This document shows, piece after piece, positions 19,566 to 26,200 of a stretch of DNA of 41,751 nt. The number at the start of each line of letters is the position of its first letter. Within the stretch, counting starts at the first letter, position 1. A program made the translations under genes and the position numbers. Source of the stretch: an uncultured Alphaproteobacteria bacterium (lineage in GTDB: Bacteria > Pseudomonadota > Alphaproteobacteria > RF32 > CAG-239); assembly GCA_949297665.1 (NCBI GenBank), contig CASFTO010000089.1, forward strand, positions 1 through 41,751, in the 5' to 3' direction. The notes beneath the pieces are model-generated. The model saw only the letters and a program-made list of their open reading frames with translations, had not been told where the DNA came from and made no database searches.

Positions 19566-20051
19566 GTGATAAATTTAGCAATAGAAGAAGATTTATATAA
19601 CCCGATAGATACGATAGAAGGGATATTTTCTCGAGATAAAGTTTCATACGACCGCCGAAAAGATAATGAACTGGTTGCCGAAGTTCAAGGCAAATGGGAT
19701 AATATGCTGGTATTTTTTGCCTATGAAGAACATTTACGCTGTGTTCATATTTCATGTTTATTGAATATAGAAACATCAAATGTAGACAGAGCGAAGATGT
19801 TTGAGTTATTGGCAATGTTAAATGAGAATTTATGGTTAGGCCATTTTGCCTATTGGAGTGAACAGAAGATGCCGATATTTAAGCATTCACTGATTTTGCA
19901 GGACAATGAAGAATTGTTTTCACATAAAATAAGCAAAATAATTGAATTGTCCATAATGGAATGTGAACGAGTATATCCGATATTCAACGCCGTCATGCGC
20001 CAGAATATCGAACCGTCGCAAGCACTATATACCAGTGCGATGATAATGTAA
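19566..20051 (+). CDS. YbjN domain-containing protein (alphaproteobacterial type)
   Basis: A 161-residue soluble protein recognised as the alphaproteobacterial YbjN family by its N-terminal NPIDTIEGIF, RRKDNELVAEVQGKW, the core LLAMLNENLWLGHFAYWSE, a downstream HSLIL strand and the late MECERVYPIFNAV helix. The fold resembles type III secretion chaperones. The biochemical role of this branch is unknown; E. coli YbjN affects stress and motility when overexpressed. The start is GTG with AGAGGA seven bases upstream; the nearby ATG at 19540 is out of frame. The stop lies one base from the convergent DUF1294 gene. Confidence 0.85.
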   Translation: MINLAIEEDLYNPIDTIEGIFSRDKVSYDRRKDNELVAEVQGKWDNMLVFFAYEEHLRCVHISCLLNIETSNVDRAKMFELLAMLNENLWLGHFAYWSEQKMPIFKHSLILQDNEELFSHKISKIIELSIMECERVYPIFNAVMRQNIEPSQALYTSAMIM

Positions 20052-20052
20052 G

Positions 20053-20493
20053 TTACAAGAATTTTAAGGCGTGTAAAATATAAAAAATAGCCCCAAGTTG
20101 AATAAATATGGTAGCAAAAAAAGTTGCCATATAAGATTTTTTCTTTCTTTTATGATGAAAGAAATTCTGTCCGATGATAGCGCCGATTGTCCCTCCGAGC
20201 AACTCCAACGTATGCAATTGAACTTCAGGAATGCGCCATTCACCTTTTTGCGCACACTTTTTATCTCTGCCATAAGCAATAAATGTAAAAAAATTAATCA
20301 AGGGCAAGTGAAAAAGAACAAACAGCATAATAGCCGCTTTTGAGAAAGGTTTGACGAGCCACCCCAGTTGACTTTCGCAATAATAAGCAATTAAAATCAT
20401 TGTTGTAGCGTAAAGAATGAAGAACGTATTTTTTTGTACTGCTCTAAATAAGAATAAAAAAGCAAATATAAAAGAAGCGAAAGTAATAGTCAT
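20053..20493 (-). CDS. DUF1294 family membrane protein
   Basis: A 146-residue protein with four hydrophobic segments. The C-terminal half carries the DUF1294 hallmarks: INFFTFIAYGRDKKCA (N..t...y..DK..A), GEWRIPE, LELLGGTIGAIIGQ and a histidine/lysine-rich HHKRKKKSY loop (usually FRHKTRK), followed by a last membrane helix. Function is unknown. In some bacteria the domain is fused to a cold-shock domain; here it stands alone, with two extra N-terminal helices. The ATG has an excellent GGAGGTGTT site. It converges with the YbjN gene and is divergent from the lipoprotein gene. Confidence 0.85.
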   Translation of the reverse strand: MTITFASFIFAFLFLFRAVQKNTFFILYATTMILIAYYCESQLGWLVKPFSKAAIMLFVLFHLPLINFFTFIAYGRDKKCAQKGEWRIPEVQLHTLELLGGTIGAIIGQNFFHHKRKKKSYMATFFATIFIQLGAIFYILHALKFL

Positions 20494-20626
20494 AACACCT
20501 CCGTTTAAGCATTAACGATAAAGGGAAGTAACACAAAAAAATGCAAAAGTAAATCATAAACTTAAGAAAATTTTAATTGCTTGGCGTTAAAAGTATAAAC
20601 AATAATAATTTAGTAGGAGATGCCCA

Positions 20627-21589
20627 ATGAGAAGAATAATAAGTATCATAACCTGTACGATGCTGGCAGCGTGTTCGCACAACGACAACCAGTGGGAAGA
20701 GGTAGAGAATGTTACATTTGATGAAACGGTTTATGAAGACCAAGCCCCAATGATAGAACCAATGCCAATGGTACCGGCGTCTGTAGCGCCGGCACCGATA
20801 GCGGCTCCGGCTCCGGTAATAGTAAAACCGGAACCGGTATATGTACCTGCGCCGCAACCGGTATATGATTGTCCATGTGCGGAAGTAGCTCAACCCTGCT
20901 ATCAACCAACATGTATGCCGTCTTGCGGATGTCAGCAGATGCCGATGCCACAGCCGAAAGTAACAACAACCAAGAAGATAATTACGACCACCACCACGCT
21001 GGAAGAGCCTTGCGGTAAAGAAGTTTGCGAACCGGTAGTAACCACGCATGAAGAAATTATTCCGGCCGAAGTTAGTTATACTGGTTATGGTGCGGCAACA
21101 CCCCAAAATGCACCGACAGGAGATATGGTTGAAGTAACTGTGAAACAAAATCCGTATCATTCGGAAGTTGTTGGGATGAAATCATCACAAGCCAAAGTAG
21201 ATGCGACAGCTATTTCGAAATATTCACCGGAAGCATACATTGTTGTTGCAACCCGTGCGACTAATCGTATGTTACAAGACACATCAGCAATTTATGACAG
21301 TGGCAAAACCAGAACGATATATATCAAAGATACCCAACTATTAAGCTCTGATTTACCATACGGCAGTCATCGCTTAAAAGGTGCTACCAAGGATATTATA
21401 AGTGGTTCCAAAACCTACGAAGTAGTCAATAATATCAATAACGCGGATTTTATCGTAGACACCTCAGCAGATTGGTATGTGGCACCGGATAATACCACAC
21501 CGGCTTTACAATATAAATTAGCGATGTTTGATAAAAGCGGTAAAAAAGTAAATGAATGGGTAGAGATTATCAGACAAGTACAAGAATAG
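20627..21589 (+). CDS. Proline-rich outer-membrane-type lipoprotein with LpoB-like C-terminal domain
   Basis: A 320-residue lipoprotein. The short signal peptide ends in a clear lipobox (MLAACSHND, Cys16). A Pro/Ala/Val/Met-rich linker (about residues 45-85) follows, then a cysteine-rich patch (CPCAEVAQPCY, CMPSCGC) and a Thr-rich stretch (TTTKKIITTTTTLEE). The C-terminal 150 residues form a globular domain (VVATRATNRMLQD, IYIKDTQLL, NNINNADFIVDTSADW, QYKLAMFDKSGKKVNEW). This lipid anchor, disordered linker and small domain resemble LpoB, which activates a penicillin-binding protein from the outer membrane, but homology is only inferred. The ATG has TAGGAGA upstream. The next gene starts one base after the stop. 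Confidence 0.7.
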   Translation: MRRIISIITCTMLAACSHNDNQWEEVENVTFDETVYEDQAPMIEPMPMVPASVAPAPIAAPAPVIVKPEPVYVPAPQPVYDCPCAEVAQPCYQPTCMPSCGCQQMPMPQPKVTTTKKIITTTTTLEEPCGKEVCEPVVTTHEEIIPAEVSYTGYGAATPQNAPTGDMVEVTVKQNPYHSEVVGMKSSQAKVDATAISKYSPEAYIVVATRATNRMLQDTSAIYDSGKTRTIYIKDTQLLSSDLPYGSHRLKGATKDIISGSKTYEVVNNINNADFIVDTSADWYVAPDNTTPALQYKLAMFDKSGKKVNEWVEIIRQVQE

Positions 21590-21590
21590 T

Positions 21591-22451
21591 ATGAAGATGA
21601 AATCTTTATTAATAAAGCTGTCTGTTTTAGTAATACTGATAAATTTAATCGGTTCAGCTAGGGCAGACAGTTTTTTTGTGGAAGTAAACGGAACAGCTTG
21701 TTCAAAAATAAATGAAGAACAAACCCGTTCGGAAATTCGATACAAAGCATATGACAAAGCAGTTTTAATGGCCGTAAAAAAATGTCCTGAAGTTAAGGCC
21801 GTTGCGCAGGATATGGATGACCACGCATATAATATTTTGGCTTACAGAATAGCAGATAAAGCCTTAAACGACATAACCGTAATAACCGTGCAGGATGATA
21901 ATGAGAAAATATGTCTGGAGATAAGCGGAAAATTAGCCAAAGAAAAAATAGCAGAAATTGCCTCATTAGAAAAGTTACCGTCATTTAAGGAAGACAGTGT
22001 AGCTCGAATTGCCGAAAAAATTAATACGGTATTGCCAAAGTCCATATATGAAACCGATAGTACACGACCTCTACTATATATAAAAGAAACAGAATACTAC
22101 AATGGTAAAACATCATCAAATTACACAGCCAAAATAGCAGAACAATTGAGTTTTGAACCACAAGTTCTGGTTACGGAAAGTCGAGAGTTAGCAGATTATT
22201 TTCTTATTCCGAAATTAATTTTATCTAAAATAGAGCCTATAAACGAAACCAATAGTCGATACAGCATGTCGGTTATGATAGAATTGAGAAAGAACGACGG
22301 TACATTAGTCGATTCGGAAACGCAAAATCGCTACATTATCATAAGTAAAGGACAAGACACACAAGAAATCGCCCATAAACTAATAGAAAAATTACTTGAA
22401 GACGGAATAAATGCGTTATCGGGAAAATTAAATAGTTTGTTAAAAGAATAA
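21591..22451 (+). CDS. Secreted protein paired with the lipoprotein (LPP20/FlgT-N-like N-terminus)
   Basis: A 286-residue exported protein with a signal peptide (hydrophobic LSVLVILINLIGS, likely cut after ARA). The N-terminal domain (VEVNGTACSK followed by a helix RYKAYDKAVLMAVKKC and a second helix) resembles LPP20/FlgT-N-type domains. The C-terminal half (ELADYFLIPKLILSKI, SRYSMSVMIELRKNDGTLVDSE) resembles the CsgG/LpoB-like alpha/beta domain of the preceding lipoprotein. No named family can be assigned with confidence. The ATG is one base after the lipoprotein stop with no good ribosome site, which implies translational coupling; an alternative ATG lies two codons later. The stop abuts the dtd stop. 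Confidence 0.68.
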   Translation: MKMKSLLIKLSVLVILINLIGSARADSFFVEVNGTACSKINEEQTRSEIRYKAYDKAVLMAVKKCPEVKAVAQDMDDHAYNILAYRIADKALNDITVITVQDDNEKICLEISGKLAKEKIAEIASLEKLPSFKEDSVARIAEKINTVLPKSIYETDSTRPLLYIKETEYYNGKTSSNYTAKIAEQLSFEPQVLVTESRELADYFLIPKLILSKIEPINETNSRYSMSVMIELRKNDGTLVDSETQNRYIIISKGQDTQEIAHKLIEKLLEDGINALSGKLNSLLKE

Positions 22452-22889
22452 CTATTTTGAAAGCCAAAAAGTACATGGCCCGTCATTAACCAAATGAACT
22501 TTCATATCCGCTTGAAAGATGCCGGTTTGCGGTGCAATATCATTATTTTCTAACAATTGAAGAAAATATTGATACATATCGTTTGCCTTTCCGGGAAGCT
22601 CTGCATTATCAAATCCCGGGCGGTTACCGCGAGAAAGGTCTGCGGCAAGAGTAAATTGCGAAACAACAAGAATATCCCCATGAATATCTTTAACTGACAA
22701 ATTCATTTTTCCGTTAACATCTTCAAAAATGCGTAGATTCGTAAGTTTATGAGCTAAAAATTCTGCTTGTTGTTTTGTATCTCCTTTTTCAACACCCAAA
22801 AAAACAAGCATACCCTTTTGAATATGTCCGACAATCTGTTGATTAACTTCAACATGAGCGCTTAACACTCTCTGAACTAGCAATTTCAT
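22452..22889 (-). CDS. dtd: D-aminoacyl-tRNA deacylase
   Basis: Hydrolyses D-amino acids (and glycine mischarged on tRNA-Ala) from tRNA, a chirality proofreading enzyme. The 145-residue length is exact for the family. Motifs are MKLLVQRVLSAHVEVN at the start, GMLVFLGVEKGD, KLTNLRIFEDVNGKMNLS, the active-site SQFTLAAD, RGNRPGFDNA and the cross-subunit Gly-cisPro motif in NDGPCTFWLSK. The last reads GPCT where GPVT is usual. The ATG has GGAG nine bases upstream. It directly abuts the convergent secreted-protein gene. Confidence 0.96.
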   Translation of the reverse strand: MKLLVQRVLSAHVEVNQQIVGHIQKGMLVFLGVEKGDTKQQAEFLAHKLTNLRIFEDVNGKMNLSVKDIHGDILVVSQFTLAADLSRGNRPGFDNAELPGKANDMYQYFLQLLENNDIAPQTGIFQADMKVHLVNDGPCTFWLSK

Positions 22890-22909
22890 AGTTAAAAACT
22901 CCGAATCGA

Positions 22910-24142
22910 TTAATTAGAATAAAACATATAAGCAAACCCGATAGCAGCCAAAATTCCGGCTAAATCTGACAAGAGTGCGTATTTAAGAGCATATCTGGTT
23001 TTAGAAATATTAATAGCGCCGAAGTAAACCGTCAAGACGTAAAAAGTAGTTTCGGTAGAACCCTGAATAACAGAAGAAGCAAAGGATGCAAAGCTGTCAG
23101 GACCGAAAGTCTGCATCGTTTCAATCATCATAGCGCGTGCACCGCTGCCGGACAAAGGTTTCATAAAAGCGGTAGGAAGAGCATCGGCAAACTGGGTATC
23201 AATATGCAAGCAAGAACAAAGAGTTTTAATTCCATCAACAATAATATCCAAAATACCGGAAGCTCTAAAAACGCCGATAGCAACAAGCATAGCCAGTAGG
23301 TAAGGTAAAATATTAAAGGCGATGGAAAAGCCTTCTTTAGCACCATCAACAAAAACTTCATAACATTTAACTTTATGTTTAAGAGAAATATAAATGACCG
23401 AACCTAACAGTAGAATAAGAATAATATTACCAAGCGCGGATGAAAGAGCCAATCTCTGAGCAGGAGCTAAATTAAGTAAGATAAGCACAAGAGAGGTTAT
23501 AAATAAAACAAAACCGCCTAACCATTTTAATAAAGTCCTATCTGCAAGATTAATTTTTTGCCGCATTGCCACCAGTAAAAAACCAGTAAGTGTAGAAACA
23601 GACGTAGCCAATAAAATCGGAATAAAGACATCCGTTGGATGAGTTGCCCCCATCTGGGCACGATACATAAAAATCGTAATAGGGATAAGAGTTACGGAAG
23701 ATGCGTTAAGTATCATAAACAGAATTTGCGCATCACTGGCAACATCTTTTGAAGTATTGTGCTCTTGGAGTTGCTTCATAGCTTTTAGCCCCATAGGGGT
23801 AGCAGCATTATCTAATCCTAAAAAATTTGCAGCCATATTAAGAACAACTGTGGAAATAGCCGGACTGTTAGCCGGAACATCTTTCATAAGCACTTTGAAA
23901 AGGGGAGTAAGTTTTTGAGAAATTTTTTCAGCGATATGAGCATTTTCAATGAGTTTTAGGATTCCCAGCCAAAAGCTCAAAATACCGATAAGTCCGATAG
24001 AAATTTCAACAGCGCTTTGCGCGTTTTGAAAAATAGCATTGGTGATTTGAGAAAAAATATCATAATTTTGCAAAAAAAACAGCTGATACAAAGCGATAAC
24101 AATCGCAGATAAAAACATTCCCGCCCATAAAATATTAATCAT
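22910..24142 (-). CDS. SpmA-SpmB fused nucleoside-recognition (Gate) domain membrane protein
   Basis: A 410-residue polytopic membrane protein that joins the two halves encoded separately as SpmA and SpmB in Bacillus. The first half has MINILWAGMF, GILKLIENA and the characteristic NFLGLDNAATPMGLKAMKQLQ with NASSVTLIPITI. The second half has AKEGFSIAFNILPYLLAMLVAIGVFRASG, KPLSGSGARAMMIE and SSVIQGSTETTFYVLTVYFG. In non-sporulating Gram-negatives the fused protein is common and its role is unknown; the Gate domain suggests a transporter. It is followed closely by dtd on the same strand, 20 bases away. Confidence 0.9.
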   Translation of the reverse strand: MINILWAGMFLSAIVIALYQLFFLQNYDIFSQITNAIFQNAQSAVEISIGLIGILSFWLGILKLIENAHIAEKISQKLTPLFKVLMKDVPANSPAISTVVLNMAANFLGLDNAATPMGLKAMKQLQEHNTSKDVASDAQILFMILNASSVTLIPITIFMYRAQMGATHPTDVFIPILLATSVSTLTGFLLVAMRQKINLADRTLLKWLGGFVLFITSLVLILLNLAPAQRLALSSALGNIILILLLGSVIYISLKHKVKCYEVFVDGAKEGFSIAFNILPYLLAMLVAIGVFRASGILDIIVDGIKTLCSCLHIDTQFADALPTAFMKPLSGSGARAMMIETMQTFGPDSFASFASSVIQGSTETTFYVLTVYFGAINISKTRYALKYALLSDLAGILAAIGFAYMFYSN

Positions 24143-24222
24143 AATTCCCCACTTAGCAAATATTTAAGATATGAGCTCATAATATAAAGAAAAGTTTAAA
24201 AAATCGCCAAAGGAAGTGAACT

Positions 24223-25218
24223 ATGTCGAAACAATGGAAATACATGACAACGCCGGAATATATTGAGACTCAAAATAAGTTTAATCAATATTATACAGAA
24301 AAAGTTTTACCGATATTGCAAAGCGTAGAAAAAACAAGAAAGCGCTATTTTTATATCTTTATGCTGATAATAATTGCCCTCATTGTTTGGATAGGTTTTA
24401 TAGCAACAAACATTCAAGACGTTATAAGTGGCTCCTCACAAACGCAAGGACATGGATTTTATGGGCTTTTAGGATGCCTGGCAATATTAGTTTTATGCTG
24501 GCCGATGTTAAGTTACTATCGCCGTAGCAAAGAAAGTATGTTGCCAATTTTAGCAGAATTTTTTGGAGAATTTTCTTATTTGTATAATTCGGAATTACCA
24601 TTGGATTTAATGGATGAATCAATGCTGTTTCGTGATAAAGGTGTAATGCGTGGTGAAGATTGTTTTAGCGGAACATATCAAAATGTTGCTGTGCAAATTA
24701 TGGAATACCATCGTTTTAAGCAAGAGAAAAGATATAACGAAGAATATCAAAGAAGAGAAAAAGTATATGTTTCCAAAGATAGAGGTTTAATTTTTTATGC
24801 GGAGATGAACAAGTCTTTTGAAGGAAAAACTGTGGTAGTTAAAGACAAAGGCTGGCTAAATATAATTACCAAGTATCAAAATTTACAGCGAGTAGGGCTC
24901 GAATCACCTGAATTTGAAAAAAAATTTGAAGTATATTCAGATAATCAGATAGAAGCACGTTATATTTTAACCCCTGTTATGTTGGAATACATGGAGAAGC
25001 TGCAAGACACATTTTCAAAAATTGAGTTTAGTTTTTTCAGACAACACGTGATGATAAAAATAGAAACAAAGAAAAATACATTTGAATGTTCAAATTTCTT
25101 TCGTTCTGTAATCAATAAAAAAAGGATAGCTCAAAATTTTGATGAGCTATACCTTTTATTTTCTATCATAACAACACTACGCCTAAATCAAAAGCAAGTG
25201 CAAATGCAAATTAATTAA
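24223..25218 (+). CDS. DUF3137 domain membrane protein
   Basis: A 331-residue protein with two N-terminal membrane helices (FYIFMLIIIALIVWIGFIA and GLLGCLAILVLCWPML) and a large cytoplasmic domain. That domain matches DUF3137: an early DSMLFRDKG-like strand, RGEDCFSGTYQNVAVQIMEY, a GKTVVVKDKG turn and the hallmark VGLESPEFEKKFEVYSDNQIEARYILTP, with a closing IKIETKKNTFECSNFF strand. Function is unknown. It begins with a GGAAGTGAACT leader before the ATG. Its last codons overlap the galU-like stop by four bases, and its 3' coding region contains the terminator used by that convergent gene. Confidence 0.85.
   Translation: MSKQWKYMTTPEYIETQNKFNQYYTEKVLPILQSVEKTRKRYFYIFMLIIIALIVWIGFIATNIQDVISGSSQTQGHGFYGLLGCLAILVLCWPMLSYYRRSKESMLPILAEFFGEFSYLYNSELPLDLMDESMLFRDKGVMRGEDCFSGTYQNVAVQIMEYHRFKQEKRYNEEYQRREKVYVSKDRGLIFYAEMNKSFEGKTVVVKDKGWLNIITKYQNLQRVGLESPEFEKKFEVYSDNQIEARYILTPVMLEYMEKLQDTFSKIEFSFFRQHVMIKIETKKNTFECSNFFRSVINKKRIAQNFDELYLLFSIITTLRLNQKQVQMQIN
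25117..25156 (-). terminator. Intrinsic terminator of the galU-like gene, embedded in the DUF3137 coding region
   Basis: On the minus strand, GGTATAGCTCA pairs with TGAGCTATCC (10 bp, one bulged base) around a 9-base loop and is followed by seven T's. It lies about 60 bases beyond the galU-like stop, inside the coding end of the convergent gene. Confidence 0.85.
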
Positions 25219-26108
25219 AGTTGCTGATTAAGCTCTTTAATTGTTTTGAGCGCTTCGTCATAAAGCACTTTATTTTCGCGTATAGAAAGGCGAATATTGG
25301 ATTTAGCCAATTCTTCATTAGTGCCGCAATCATAACGTTCTGCATTAGTTACGACGCCTCTGAGAGGACAACCTTGCTGAGCAGCCAAATTAATAGCATC
25401 AGTCAGGTTAATTTCACCATTAGAACCTTTAGTAACCATAGGTAACAAATCAAGAATAAGGTTAGGTAAGACATACGGTCCCATACTTGCAAAATCAGAA
25501 TCAATCTCTTCAATTTTAGGTTTTTCGACAACACCTTTTGCTAAAATAACATTATTGTCACATTGTACCCCTTTTAAGACGCCATAACGAGAAAGTTGAT
25601 CTCTCGGAAATTTGATAACATTTTCGACCATACCGCCAAAACGTTCATAAACATCAAGTAATTGCGAAAGAATACCTTGTCCCGGACAAACATAGACATC
25701 ATCAACCCACATAACCATAAAATCGCGTTTACCGATAATATCTTTTGCGCAAAGAATAGCATGGCCATTACCTTTAGGCTCATCTTGGCAGGCAAAAGAA
25801 AACCTCATACCGGCAGGAACGGTTCTTTTAAGAGCTTCCCATAGCTCCAGTTTATCACTTCTTAATAATTTTTCTTCAAGTTTTTTATTTGGAGAGAAAT
25901 AATGTTCATACATACTTCTGCAAGTATCATCACTATAAATAAAGATAACTTCCTTAACTCCCGCTTCAGCGCAAGCATCAACAGCGTATTGAATAATAGG
26001 TAAATTATTTAAGCATAAAAAACCTTTATGCATAGCTTTTGTTGCCGGCAGATTTCTGGTAGATAATCCAGCAACGGGAAGAACAACAACTTCTGGTCTT
26101 GCAAACAT
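25215..26108 (-). CDS. galU: GalU-family UTP--glucose-1-phosphate uridylyltransferase (divergent)
   Basis: A 297-residue nucleotidyltransferase expected to make UDP-glucose (or a related UDP-sugar) for glycan synthesis. The N-terminal nucleotide loop reads VAGLSTRNLPATKAMHKG; family members usually have GLGTR.LPATKA.PKE. Also visible are LPIIQYAVDACAEAG, DEPKGNGHAILCAKD, the metal-binding aspartates in MWVDD, RYGVLKG, VVEKP, SNGEINLTDAI and YDCGTNEELAKSNI. The gene probably supports the same envelope-glycan chemistry as the flavoprotein and glycosyltransferase at 5719-8770, although those are not adjacent. Substitutions in the nucleotide loop make the exact substrate uncertain. Confidence 0.78.
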   Translation of the reverse strand: MFARPEVVVLPVAGLSTRNLPATKAMHKGFLCLNNLPIIQYAVDACAEAGVKEVIFIYSDDTCRSMYEHYFSPNKKLEEKLLRSDKLELWEALKRTVPAGMRFSFACQDEPKGNGHAILCAKDIIGKRDFMVMWVDDVYVCPGQGILSQLLDVYERFGGMVENVIKFPRDQLSRYGVLKGVQCDNNVILAKGVVEKPKIEEIDSDFASMGPYVLPNLILDLLPMVTKGSNGEINLTDAINLAAQQGCPLRGVVTNAERYDCGTNEELAKSNIRLSIRENKVLYDEALKTIKELNQQL

Positions 26109-26200
26109 AACAATCTCCTAGCATATTTCTAAATATAGAGCAAAGTAAACCGAAATACACAGAGAATCAATTATAAAAGATAAATTAACAACAAACGAAC

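Noticed and set aside
20573..21160. Minus-strand ORF of about 195 codons opposite the lipoprotein
   Set aside because: Its Arg/Tyr/Trp-rich composition is the reverse image of the Pro/Val-rich linker, and it lacks a start context.
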